Shown in pieces: positions 8,317 through 18,406 of a stretch of DNA of 64,000 bases. The stretch covers positions 53,673 through 117,672 of the forward strand of contig NZ_VMOA01000016.1 in the NCBI RefSeq assembly GCF_020662345.1, written 5' to 3'. The number at the start of each line of letters is the position of its first letter. Within the stretch, counting starts at the first letter, position 1. Made by a program: the position numbers and the translations under genes. Source of the DNA: Methylobacterium sp. W2. Lineage in GTDB: Bacteria > Pseudomonadota > Alphaproteobacteria > Rhizobiales > Beijerinckiaceae. Under the pieces are notes generated by a model. It made no database searches. It worked only from the letters and a program-made list of their open reading frames with translations, and was not told the origin of the DNA.

Positions 8317-9915
8317 TCACGGTTCGAGCCTCAGGAAGCGCGTCGGCGATGCGTTGCGCAGGTTCGGATGGTAGCCGGTGAGACGGGGCGAGATTAGCGC
8401 CTTCGAGCGGGTATGGAGCAGCGGGATCCAGGGCAGGTCCCGCAGGACGATCGTCTCGGCGCGAAACAGGATGTCGGCACGCGCCGCGATATCGCGCTCG
8501 GAGGCCGCTTCGCGCATCAGCCCGTCATAGGCCGGATTGCTGTAACGGCCGGGGTTGAGCCCGTCATTGCCGGTCTCCAGCAGGAACAGGAAGTTCTGCG
8601 GATCGGAGTAATCGGCGAACCAGGACATGCGGGCGACATCGAAATCGCCGCCGTCGCGCAGATGGGCGAAATGGGTCTTGGCATCGGTATAGACGAGACG
8701 CGTCTCGACGCCGATGCCCCGCCACATGTCGGTGATAGCGACCGCCGCGTTACGGTTGTTGTCGGTGCTGTTGAAGCGATACTCGACGCGGAGGGGCTTG
8801 CCGCCCGGGCCGAACCCGGCCTCGGCGAGGAGTGAACGCGCCTCCTCCTCGCGGTCGATGGGCAAGGCGTTGCGGCCTTCGAGTTCCGGCGGCGCGCGGT
8901 AATTGTCGAGGCCCGGCGGGCACAGGGAATAGGCCGGCGCCATGGTCTCGCCCCACAGCCTCTCGGCCAGGAACTCGCGGTCGATCACCAGGGACAGCGC
9001 CCGGCGCAGGCGGACGTCGTCGAAGGGGGGCTTGCGGGTGTTGACGGCCAGGGCATAGAGCCCGAGCGACGGTCCGAGGACGACCTGACCGCCGAACCTC
9101 GCCTTGAGGGAGGCCATCTGGTCGCCGGGCAGGTCGGCCAGGGAATCGATCTCGCCGGCGGCGTAGCGGCGAACCGCGCTGGACAGGTCCGGCGTCGGCA
9201 GGAAGGCCACGGTCTCGATGGCGATCCCGTCCGCCGCGTGGAAATGCGGGTTGCGCCGCAGGGTGATGCGGTCGTTCGGCACCATGTCCACGAGGGCGTA
9301 GGCGCCGTTGCTCACGAGGTTGCCCGGTCGGGTAAAGGCATCGCCGAAGCGGGCGATCGAGGGCGGATGCACCGGCAGGGAGGTCTGGTGAGTGAGGAGT
9401 TCGAGGAGGTAGGGCGTCGGCCGGTCGAGGGTGACGACCAGGGTCCGTGCATCCAGCGCCGATACGCCGAGCGTTTCCGGCGCCGCCTCGCCCTGATTCA
9501 CCGCGCGGGCGTTCTTCAGGGGATACAGCACCTCGGCATATTTCGCCGCCGTCTCCGGGGCCATGATCCGGCGCAGTCCGAAGACGAAGTCGGCCGCCAC
9601 CACCGGATCGCCGTTCGACCAGCGCCCGTCGTCGCGCAGGTGGAACGTGTAGGTCAGGGCGTCGTCGGAGACGGTCCAATGCGTCGCGGCGCCGGGAATG
9701 AGAGCGCCGTGATTGTCGTAGGTGAGCAGCCCCTCGTAGAGGTCGCGCAGGATGTGCGCCTCCGCCACGGTGGAGGATTTGTGCGGGTCGAGGGTCTCGG
9801 GGTCGGCATCGTTGCCGCGCCGGTAGACGGAGGACGCCGCCGCGCGCACCGATCCGGCTCCGGCCACGAGCAGGGCGCCGCCGCCGAGAAGGCAGGCGCG
9901 CCGGTCCGGGCGCAT
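8317..9915 (-). CDS. Periplasmic substrate-binding protein, family 5 (OppA/DppA-like)
   Basis: A 532-residue exported protein. The N-terminus MRPDRRACLLGGGALLVAG is a secretion signal with an RR pair, possibly Tat or Sec. The mature protein shows SBP_bac_5 landmarks: 'NDADPETLDPHKSSTVAEAHILRDLYEGLL', 'YTFHLRDDGRWSNGDPVVAADFVFGLRRI', and a terminal 'WIPLLHTRSKALISPRLTGY'. This most resembles oligopeptide-binding OppA (MppA). It is separated by 8 nt from the GlcG/HbpS-like gene upstream and by 13 nt from the permease gene downstream, so it is part of one leftward operon. Confidence 0.9.
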   Translation of the reverse strand: MRPDRRACLLGGGALLVAGAGSVRAAASSVYRRGNDADPETLDPHKSSTVAEAHILRDLYEGLLTYDNHGALIPGAATHWTVSDDALTYTFHLRDDGRWSNGDPVVAADFVFGLRRIMAPETAAKYAEVLYPLKNARAVNQGEAAPETLGVSALDARTLVVTLDRPTPYLLELLTHQTSLPVHPPSIARFGDAFTRPGNLVSNGAYALVDMVPNDRITLRRNPHFHAADGIAIETVAFLPTPDLSSAVRRYAAGEIDSLADLPGDQMASLKARFGGQVVLGPSLGLYALAVNTRKPPFDDVRLRRALSLVIDREFLAERLWGETMAPAYSLCPPGLDNYRAPPELEGRNALPIDREEEARSLLAEAGFGPGGKPLRVEYRFNSTDNNRNAAVAITDMWRGIGVETRLVYTDAKTHFAHLRDGGDFDVARMSWFADYSDPQNFLFLLETGNDGLNPGRYSNPAYDGLMREAASERDIAARADILFRAETIVLRDLPWIPLLHTRSKALISPRLTGYHPNLRNASPTRFLRLEP

Positions 9916-9923
9916 GACAGCGT

Positions 9924-10358
9924 TCAGGCGCCGGTCTGCGCGGTAAAGCCGGCCGCCTCGATCCCGGCGAGGGCACAGAGCTCGTCGTTGTCGGAGGTAT
10001 CGCCCGAGATGCCGACGGCACCGATGACCGCATCACCATCACGGATCAGGACACCGCCTGGCACCGGCACGAGCGCGGCGGGCCCGACGAGATGGCTCAC
10101 GGCCGCGACGAAATAGGCCTGCTCCTCCGCCCGCTTGTGGATCGCGCGGCCGCCGAGGCCGAGCGCCAGGCAGCCATTGGCCTTGCCCATGGCGACCTCC
10201 GCCCGGCGCAGGGACGTGCCGTCCTCGGCGGCCATGGCCTTGAGCGCACCGCGCGCATCGTAGACCACCACCGCGAGGGGCTTCAGGCTGTGCGAGCGCG
10301 CCGTCTCGAGGGCAGTGGCGACGATGCTCTGGGCGGCGGCGAGGGTGAGGTCGGGCAT
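9924..10358 (-). CDS. GlcG/HbpS-family (heme-degrading domain) protein
   Basis: A 144-residue soluble protein, MPDLTLAAAQSIVATALETA onwards, belonging to the GlcG/HbpS family: 'LKPLAVVVYDARGALKAMAAEDG', 'VPVPGGVLIRDGDAVIGAVGISGDTSDNDELCALAGIEAAG'. Members include the heme-binding HbpS of Streptomyces and the glc-operon protein GlcG; the biochemical role is unclear for most. The start at 10358 (ATG) is chosen for homology; a GTG at 10382 would add 8 residues. It is the gene just before the peptide-type importer, and some DppA/OppA proteins carry heme, so heme or tetrapyrrole handling is a reasonable but unproven idea. Confidence 0.75.
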   Translation of the reverse strand: MPDLTLAAAQSIVATALETARSHSLKPLAVVVYDARGALKAMAAEDGTSLRRAEVAMGKANGCLALGLGGRAIHKRAEEQAYFVAAVSHLVGPAALVPVPGGVLIRDGDAVIGAVGISGDTSDNDELCALAGIEAAGFTAQTGA

Positions 10359-10431
10359 CGGCTTACCGGGGGATGAGGTCACGGGTCATACCGGACGTAC
10401 CCCGGCCGTCGATGCCGGACCAGCCCCGGCC

Positions 10432-11448
10432 TCACCCGTCGCGGTCGGCCAGGAACGTATCGTAGTGCCGCGTCACCGATGCCAGATCCTCGAAATGCGG
10501 GAAGGCCCCGGTGGGCAGGACGTCGACGGTCCAGTTCGGACGGCCGGCGACACGGTCGGCATGGCGGTAGTCGACGAAATCGCCGCGCACCCCGTGGATC
10601 ATCCAGACTGGGAGGGTGAGCGCCTCGTAGAGCCGACCCGGCGCATCGGGAAACAGGGCGCCGGACAGGAACGAGAACGGCGCATGCCGTGCGCCAGGAC
10701 GATGCGCCGAGGCCTGATCGTAGGCGAGCAGGCCCTCGTCGATGTCCTTCGAGCCCCAGGTCTTCTCCAGGAAGAAGCGCATGCTCGGCCGGGTCACGAG
10801 GAGATCGAACAACGGCTCTCCCCAGAGCGGCGCGTTCAACATCGCCCGAGCGACGGCGCCGCCATGCCGGGTCCGGTCGCGATGCCGGCCGACGAAGCGG
10901 GAATCGAAGCCGGTGGGGCTGATCAGGCCGAGGCTGCGATAATCGCCCGGCGCCTCGAGAGCGGCGGCGGCGAGGTACTCGCAGGACAGGGACAGGGCGA
11001 CGGCATCGATCTGACCGCCGCCGTGTCGCGCACGGATCTCGGCGGTGACGGCCTGGATCGCATCGGTCATCAGGCGGGGCGTGTAGACCCGGTCGCTGCG
11101 CTCCGAAAAACCGAAACCCGGCAGGTCGAGGGCATAAACCGGGCGGCTCCCCGCGTAATGCCGGTAGAACGGACGGATCTCATAGGCATTCGCCGCCGCG
11201 TTGACCGAGTGGATCAGCAGCAGCGGAACGCCCGGCGCGGTGGCGTCGCCATAGAGGCCGATATCCCCGGCCGGCGTTTCCAGGCGCTCGTGCCGTCCCG
11301 GCAGGGCGGGATGCAGCGTCTGATCGTGGTCGATCCCGAAGCGGCTCCATGCGATCCATGCGCCCGCCGCGCCGAGGGGCAGGAGAGCGAGCTTGGCGGC
11401 GAGGCCCGCGCGGGAAGCGGGTCTGTCGCGGCGGATCGGTGCGGGCAT
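10432..11448 (-). CDS. Membrane-anchored alpha/beta hydrolase
   Basis: A 338-residue protein. A single hydrophobic segment (about residues 16-35) suggests an N-terminal anchor. The fold is an alpha/beta hydrolase: oxyanion strand 'VPLLLIHSVNAAANAYE', 'VYALDLPGFGFSERSD', the nucleophile elbow, the acid in 'MIHGVRGDFVDY', and the His in 'GAFPHFED'. The elbow reads A-L-S-L-S-C-E rather than GxSxG; the middle Ser or the second one is presumably the nucleophile. The start at 11448 is preferred over upstream in-frame codons because homology and the anchor begin there. It lies upstream of the GlcG-like gene on the same strand with a 73-bp gap. Confidence 0.75.
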   Translation of the reverse strand: MPAPIRRDRPASRAGLAAKLALLPLGAAGAWIAWSRFGIDHDQTLHPALPGRHERLETPAGDIGLYGDATAPGVPLLLIHSVNAAANAYEIRPFYRHYAGSRPVYALDLPGFGFSERSDRVYTPRLMTDAIQAVTAEIRARHGGGQIDAVALSLSCEYLAAAALEAPGDYRSLGLISPTGFDSRFVGRHRDRTRHGGAVARAMLNAPLWGEPLFDLLVTRPSMRFFLEKTWGSKDIDEGLLAYDQASAHRPGARHAPFSFLSGALFPDAPGRLYEALTLPVWMIHGVRGDFVDYRHADRVAGRPNWTVDVLPTGAFPHFEDLASVTRHYDTFLADRDG

Positions 11449-11519
11449 CGTGTCGTCCGGGTACGGAGCAGGCTCCGGGAAACGCGAAGCGTCCCCGGTC
11501 GATCCAGGCCTTCGCCTCG

Positions 11520-13394
<1,875 letters not shown>

Positions 13395-13440
13395 GAAAGG
13401 CTTCTGGCGGCGCGCGGCAAGGGTTGCAAGGGGAAGGGCG

Positions 13441-13493
13441 CTAAGCAGGTTCTGATCGCAGAACCGGGGGCCACTTCTGCGAAACCTGCTTAG
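13441..13493. repeat. Compound palindromic element
   Basis: An 11-bp perfect outer inverted repeat (CTAAGCAGGTT at 13441-13451, AACCTGCTTAG at 13483-13493) encloses a 7-bp perfect hairpin (GGTTCTG, ATCG loop, CAGAACC, 13448-13465) that shares bases with the left arm. The two folds are mutually exclusive. It lies between the ABC-F start and the AEC carrier start. It resembles a REP-like dispersed element; only one copy is seen in this window. Confidence 0.6.
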
Positions 13494-13550
13494 GGGGAGG
13501 GCGGCGGCCGCCCGTATCCGGCGGGGGCGGAGCGCTGTAATCCGGCCGCC

Positions 13551-14486
13551 ATGACCGTGACGCTTCTCGCCGCCCTCGTTCCGATCGCCCTCCTGATAGG
13601 CCTCGGCGCGGCCTTGCGCCGCCTCGGCTTCCTCGCCGAGGGCTTCTGGCCGCAGGCCGAACGCCTCGCCTATTACGTGCTGCTGCCGAGCCTGCTTCTC
13701 GACAGCCTCGCCACCGCGCGTCTCGCCGACGTCCCGGTGGGTGCACTCGCCCTGGTCCTGGTTTCCTCGACCCTGGCGGTGGCGGGGCTGACGCTGGCCG
13801 CCCGGCCGCGCCTTGGCTTTAGCGGACCGGCTTTCACCTCGGTGTTCCAGGGTGGGATCCGGTTCAACAACTATGTGGGGGTCTCGGCGGCGGCCGGACT
13901 CTACGGCGCTCAGGGCGTCGCGCTGGCGGCGGTGGCGAACGCCGCGATCGTGCCGACGGTCAACGTCCTCTGCGTTCTGGTCTTCGCCCGTTTCGGCACG
14001 GCGGGCCGACCCTCGGCCCTCGGCCTCGCGCGGCAGATCGCCCTCAACCCGTTGGTCCTCGGCAGCCTGGGCGGCATCGCGCTCCAGGCCTCGGGGCTCG
14101 GCCTGCCGCCGGGACTCGAGCCGATGCTGCGGGCCCTGGGCCAGGCGTCGCTGCCGCTGGGCCTGCTCTGCGTCGGGGCAGCCCTCGATTTCGGAGCGGT
14201 GCGAAGCTGGGTCCGGCCGGTCGCCGTGGCGTCCCTGATCAAGTTCGGGCTGATGCCCACCGCCACCGTGCTGGCCTGCCTCGCCTTGGGGCTCAAGGGT
14301 CCGGCCGCGGTGACGGCCCTGCTGTTCCAGACCCTGCCGACCGCGTCGTCGTCCTACATCATGTCGCGCCAGCTCGGCGGGGACGCAAAGCTGATGGCAG
14401 GGATCACGGCGACCCAGACCGTGATCGCCGGGGTGGTGCTCCCCCTCGTCCTGGCCATCGTGCTGGCTTTGGCCGGAATCGGCTGA
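13551..14486 (+). CDS. AEC-family (auxin efflux carrier-like) transporter
   Basis: A 311-residue inner-membrane protein with about ten hydrophobic helices arranged as two five-helix halves, as in the AEC/BASS-type fold. Family landmarks are 'YYVLLPSLLLDSLA', 'FQGGIRFNNYVGVSAAAGLYG' in the first half and 'FQTLPTASSSYIMSRQLGGD' in the second. Bacterial members carry malonate, malate or other organic acids; the substrate here is unknown. The gene converges on the LpxC-like gene, with both stop codons inside one hairpin. Confidence 0.88.
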   Translation: MTVTLLAALVPIALLIGLGAALRRLGFLAEGFWPQAERLAYYVLLPSLLLDSLATARLADVPVGALALVLVSSTLAVAGLTLAARPRLGFSGPAFTSVFQGGIRFNNYVGVSAAAGLYGAQGVALAAVANAAIVPTVNVLCVLVFARFGTAGRPSALGLARQIALNPLVLGSLGGIALQASGLGLPPGLEPMLRALGQASLPLGLLCVGAALDFGAVRSWVRPVAVASLIKFGLMPTATVLACLALGLKGPAAVTALLFQTLPTASSSYIMSRQLGGDAKLMAGITATQTVIAGVVLPLVLAIVLALAGIG

Positions 14487-14513
14487 GGCGCCCCGGCGGG
14501 ACCCGCGTCAGCC
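14481..14513. terminator. Hairpin containing both convergent stop codons
   Basis: GGCTGA (last codon and stop of the AEC gene) and TCAGCC (complement of the stop and last codon of the LpxC-like gene) pair as the base of a GC-rich hairpin. The two genes thus share a compact bidirectional terminator-like structure. No T-run is present. Confidence 0.45.
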
Positions 14514-15500
14514 CAGTTCCCAGGCGGCGGGATCGCTCATCAGCGCCGCGACGAGGGCGTGATTCAGCGCGTGCCCCGTATGCGCGGCCTCGATCCGGCC
14601 GAGAATCGGGTACCCCGCCAGCGCCAGATCGCCGATCAGATCCAGCATGCGGTGGCGCACCGGCTCGTCCGGCACCGTCATCCCGCCGAGGATGCACCCG
14701 CCCACGATACAGGCGGTCGAGGACAAATTCGCCCCCCGCAGCAGCGGCTTGCCCAGGAGCGTCCCGTAGATCTTGGCCGGAATTGCCCATTTGGCCCGCC
14801 CGAAGCTGCGCGAGGGAGCCAGTTGCTCGGTGAACACTTCCGGGGTGATCGTGCCGGACCAGTGCATGGGGGCGAAATAGGAGAGTTCGAGGCGACCGGA
14901 GAGGTGGAGCGCGTCCGCCGGCGCGATCCTCAATGTCCGGTGGCCCTGGCGGACCTCGACCGGCCGCAGCATCCGGATGCTGCGCAGCGGCGCGTCGCTT
15001 TCCGTCCGGCCGCTCGCGCGCAGGCCCTCGCACCAGGGCAGGGCGCCACCGTCGAAGATCGGCAGTTCCTCCGCGTCGAGGGAGACCAGCGCATTGTCGA
15101 TGCCATAGGCGTAGAGCGCGGCCATGAGGTGTTCCACGGTCCGGACCAGGGGGCCTTGGGGCGAGCGAAGGGCGGTGCAGAGCGGCTGCGTCTCGCGAAA
15201 GGACCAGAGGGCCGGCACATCCACGGTGCGGCCACGGCCGAGGATGCGCCGGAACACGATGCCGTGGTCGTCGCCAGCGGGCGCGACGGTGACCGTGACG
15301 CGGCGCCCGGTATGCAGGCCGTAGCCCGTCAGATGGACGCTCGCGGACAACGTGGCCTGCCGGTGGCGCGCACTCGGCGACGCCACCTCGCGCGCGGCCT
15401 GCATCGATGGCGGGGAGCCAAATCCCCGATCGATCCTGGATGGCTCTGACGGAAGGGTCGCGCCCGTGACGTCTCTCGATGACGCTGACCCTACCAACAC
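14508..15500 (-). CDS. lpxC: Divergent LpxC-like UDP-3-O-acyl-GlcNAc deacetylase
   Basis: A 330-residue protein of the LpxC family, which removes the N-acetyl group in the first committed step of lipid A synthesis. Zinc and catalytic landmarks are visible: 'TVEHLMAAL', 'LPIFDGGALPW', 'HRMLDLIGDLALAG' and 'HTGHALNHAL'. Compared with canonical LpxC, the HK(I/M)LD lysine is Arg, the ARTFGF loop reads SRSFGR, and the 'GLALGGSLDNAIV' segment is replaced by an unrelated 'LRGANLSSTACIVGG'. The GTG start at 15500 has GGGAGACGG upstream; an ATG at 15404 is the alternative. It is not beside other lipid A or cell-division genes, so it may be a paralogue with altered specificity. Confidence 0.75.
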   Translation of the reverse strand: MLVGSASSRDVTGATLPSEPSRIDRGFGSPPSMQAAREVASPSARHRQATLSASVHLTGYGLHTGRRVTVTVAPAGDDHGIVFRRILGRGRTVDVPALWSFRETQPLCTALRSPQGPLVRTVEHLMAALYAYGIDNALVSLDAEELPIFDGGALPWCEGLRASGRTESDAPLRSIRMLRPVEVRQGHRTLRIAPADALHLSGRLELSYFAPMHWSGTITPEVFTEQLAPSRSFGRAKWAIPAKIYGTLLGKPLLRGANLSSTACIVGGCILGGMTVPDEPVRHRMLDLIGDLALAGYPILGRIEAAHTGHALNHALVAALMSDPAAWELG

Positions 15501-15756
15501 GTCCCGTCTCCCGGCGCGATCAACCGGGATTGTCTTGAGACAGGCGGTTCATTCTCGGCGTGCGCCTAGCGTAACCCGGATCAATCGGGGAGGCGGGTAA
15601 ACTACGCGCGATGAGCAACGTCTTTCTCACACGATCGCAATGCCGCAGCGGAACCCAAAATCCGGCGGCGCGACTTTTGGTAGGGATGGGCCGCCGGAAT
15701 GGGTTGACCCACGGGACCGGCAGCTTAACGATCACCCGCTTTAGGAGATGATACCC

Positions 15757-16449
15757 GTGACTGCAGGACGGCTGGCGACAATCCCCTTCTTCAAGGAGCC
15801 GGGAATCGAGCTGTCGGCCTACGAGACCCGTTGCCATTGGCGTCGGTTCGATGAGAACGAAGTCCTCGTCGATTATGACGACATCTCCACCGACGTGTAT
15901 TTCCTCGTCTCGGGCGAGGTCCGTATCCTCAACCGTTCGCAATCCGGCAAGGAAGTGATCCTCGGCGAGATGCGGGGCGGCGCGTTCTTCGGCGAACTCG
16001 CGGCCCTCGACGGGATCGGCCGCTCGGCCAATGTCACCGCCCTGACCCGCGGCGAGGTCTGTGTCGTCCCGGCCCCGACCTTCCGGCAGATGATCTTCGC
16101 CTCCGAGCCCATCGCCGACCGTCTGTTCCGGCTGCTGGCCAAACGCGTGCGCGAACTGAACACGCGGCTGATGGAACACGCGCTCCTCGACCTGCGCCAC
16201 CGCCTCTATGCCGAGTTGCTGCGCCTGTCGGTTCCCCGCGCCGGCGGCGATGGCGAACGGGTGGTGACGCCGCCGCCCTATCACCACGTGCTCGCCGCTC
16301 GCATCGGCTGCCGCCGCGAGCAGGTCACCCGCGAATTCACCGTGATGGCGGCCGATGGCCTGATCGACCGGACCCGGGGGGCCCTCGTCATCCGCCGGCC
16401 CGACCTGCTGGAAGCGCGGGTGGCCGAAGCCTTGCGCGAGGACAATTGA
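15757..16449 (+). CDS. Crp/Fnr-family transcriptional regulator
   Basis: A 230-residue regulator with a cyclic-nucleotide-binding-like sensor (about 10-140; 'DVYFLVSGEVRILNRSQSGKEVILGEMRGGAFFGELAALDG') and a C-terminal winged helix ('VLAARIGCRREQVTREFTVMAADGLIDR', about 175-215). 'FFGELAALDG' and the Arg in 'GRSANVTA' match cAMP-binding CRP-type proteins. There is no N-terminal cysteine cluster, so it is not an Fe-S FNR. GTG at 15757 is chosen because AGGAG ends 9 nt before it; the ATG at 15748 would directly abut the ribosome site. It overlaps the ABC ATPase gene by 4 nt (translational coupling), so it probably controls or is co-expressed with that importer. Confidence 0.85.
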   Translation: MTAGRLATIPFFKEPGIELSAYETRCHWRRFDENEVLVDYDDISTDVYFLVSGEVRILNRSQSGKEVILGEMRGGAFFGELAALDGIGRSANVTALTRGEVCVVPAPTFRQMIFASEPIADRLFRLLAKRVRELNTRLMEHALLDLRHRLYAELLRLSVPRAGGDGERVVTPPPYHHVLAARIGCRREQVTREFTVMAADGLIDRTRGALVIRRPDLLEARVAEALREDN

Positions 16450-17519
16450 CGGCGCGGAACGCCGTGGCTCCGTTCCTCACCCTCGAACGACTGACGAAGA
16501 CGTTCGGCACCCATGACGCGGTGGCGGATGTCTCGCTCGACATGCCATCGGGCGAAATCCTGTGCCTGCTCGGCCCCTCCGGCTGCGGCAAGAGTACCCT
16601 GCTTCGCCTGATCGCCGGGTTCGAGGCGCCTACGGGCGGATCGATCCACCTCGACGGCACCGATCTCACCGGCCTCGCCCCGCACAGGCGGCCGGTGAAC
16701 ATGATGTTCCAGTCCTACGCGCTGTTTCCCCATCTCAGCGTCGCGCGCAACATCGGCTACGGGCTGAAAGGCCTCGGCCGCGCGGCCGCCTCCGCCCGCG
16801 TGGACGAGTTGCTGCGCTTGGTGCGGCTAGAGGGTTTCGGGAACCGGGCACCTGAGACCCTGTCCGGCGGCCAGCGCCAGCGCGTCGCCCTCGCACGCGC
16901 CCTGGCGCGCGAACCGAAAATGCTCCTCCTCGACGAACCCCTCGGCGCCCTCGACCGGGGCCTGCGCGAGCAGACCCAGGGCGAGTTGCGCGCGATCCAG
17001 CGCCGCCTGGGCACCGCCTTCATCATCGTCACCCACGATCCCTCGGAGGCCATGGCGCTCGCCGACCGGATCGGCGTGATGGACAAGGGCCGTCTCGTCC
17101 AGATCGGCCGGCCCGAGACGCTCTACGAACGGCCCGTCAACCGCTTCGTCGCCGGCCTGCTCGGCGACGTGAACCTCATTCCGGGGACGGTCCGGGACGC
17201 CGACGGAGCGCTGGTGCGGGTCGAGACCGCCCTCGGTCCGGTCCTCGCCCTCGGGGAGGGCGCCCCGGCCGCGGGCGCTCCCGCGCTGGTCGCCCTGCGC
17301 CCCGAACGTCTGAGCACGTCTTCCGCCGACGGGGATCGCAATGCCCTCGACGGGCACGTCGAGGCATCGACCTATCTCGGCGACCGCATCCGCCTCCAGA
17401 TCCGCATGGTGGATGGCAGCACGATCCGCGCGACCCTGCCCGCCGGAGCCGGGCTCGCCAGTGGCGCCCCGGTGCGCCTGTCCTTCGCCCCCGACGCCGC
17501 GACGGTCATGGCGGCGTGA
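16446..17519 (+). CDS. Polyamine/Fe3+-type ABC transporter ATPase (PotA/PotG-like)
   Basis: A 357-residue importer ATPase starting with TTG inside the stop region of the Crp gene. Walker A GPSGCGKST (about 45-53), Q-loop 'MMFQSYALFPHLSV', signature LSGGQRQR, Walker B MLLLDEPLGALD, then a C-terminal TOBE_2 domain (about 280-357). 'HRRPVNMMFQSYALFPHLSVARNIGYGL' is the PotA/PotG pattern. It is followed by two permease genes in a 4-nt-overlap series. No binding-protein gene is adjacent. Confidence 0.9.
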   Translation: MTARNAVAPFLTLERLTKTFGTHDAVADVSLDMPSGEILCLLGPSGCGKSTLLRLIAGFEAPTGGSIHLDGTDLTGLAPHRRPVNMMFQSYALFPHLSVARNIGYGLKGLGRAAASARVDELLRLVRLEGFGNRAPETLSGGQRQRVALARALAREPKMLLLDEPLGALDRGLREQTQGELRAIQRRLGTAFIIVTHDPSEAMALADRIGVMDKGRLVQIGRPETLYERPVNRFVAGLLGDVNLIPGTVRDADGALVRVETALGPVLALGEGAPAAGAPALVALRPERLSTSSADGDRNALDGHVEASTYLGDRIRLQIRMVDGSTIRATLPAGAGLASGAPVRLSFAPDAATVMAA

Positions 17520-18406
17520 TGAAGCGGCTCCTCCCGGTTGCGCCGTATCTGTGGCTCGCCGCCTTCGTGCTGCTGCCCTGCCTCATCACCCTCAAGATCA
17601 GCCTGTCCTCGCCGGCGACGGCACAGCCGCCCTACCTGCCGGTGCTCGACTGGAGCGCCGGGATCGACGGATGGGGCGCGTTCCTCGAAGCCCTGGACTT
17701 CGCCAATTTCGAGACCCTGGCCGGCGACAGCCTGTATCGCGACGCAGCCCTGTCCTCCCTGCTCTATGCAGGCATGGCGACGGCGATCCTGGTGATCCTC
17801 GGCACGCCCGTCGCCCATGCGCTGGCCCGCTCGCCGGCCCGGCTCCAGCCGCTCCTCGTGGCCCTGGTGATCGTGCCGTTCTGGTCGAGCTTCCTCATCC
17901 GCATCTATGCCTGGATCGCGATCCTGAAGCCCGAGGGCCTGCTCAATGCCGGCCTCATCTGGGCCGGTCTCATCGCCCGCCCCCTCGACATCCTGAACAC
18001 GCCGGCCGCGGTAATGATCGGCCTGACCTATGCCTACCTGCCCTTCATGGTGCTGCCGCTCTACGCGGTGCTCTCCCGCCTCGACCCGACCCTGACGGAG
18101 GCCGCCGCCGATCTCGGAGCCTCGCCGGCGCGGGCGTTCTGGACCGTGACGCTGCCTCTGGCCCGGCCCGGCATCGTCGCGGGCGCGCTCCTCTGCTTCA
18201 TTCCGATGGTGGGCGAGTTCATCATCCCCGATCTCCTCGGCGGCTCCGATACGCTGATGCTCGGCCGCGTCCTGTGGAGCGAGTTCTTCTCCAACCGCGA
18301 CTGGCCCCTCGCCTCGGCGGTGGCGGTGCTGCTCCTCGTCCTCATCGTCGGACCGATCGTGCTGTTCCGCGATGCCGAGCGCGAGCGCGGGGAGGTCGGC
18401 CGATGA
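17516..18406 (+). CDS. Polyamine-type ABC transporter permease (PotB/PotH-like)
   Basis: A 296-residue permease with six hydrophobic helices. 'VAPYLWLAAFVLLPCLITLKISLS' forms helix 1, and 'EAAADLGASPARAFWTVTLPLARPGIVAG' is the ATPase-contact loop. 'IPMVGEFIIPDLLGGSDTLMLGRVLWSEFF' is the conserved PotB/PotH block. Starts at GTG 17516 or ATG 17519, both overlapping the ATPase stop; overlaps the next permease gene by 4 nt. Confidence 0.9.
   Translation: MMKRLLPVAPYLWLAAFVLLPCLITLKISLSSPATAQPPYLPVLDWSAGIDGWGAFLEALDFANFETLAGDSLYRDAALSSLLYAGMATAILVILGTPVAHALARSPARLQPLLVALVIVPFWSSFLIRIYAWIAILKPEGLLNAGLIWAGLIARPLDILNTPAAVMIGLTYAYLPFMVLPLYAVLSRLDPTLTEAAADLGASPARAFWTVTLPLARPGIVAGALLCFIPMVGEFIIPDLLGGSDTLMLGRVLWSEFFSNRDWPLASAVAVLLLVLIVGPIVLFRDAERERGEVGR

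Noticed and set aside
13441..13493. Attachment site or insertion-sequence end
   Set aside because: No transposase or integrase gene and no direct repeat flanking the palindrome.
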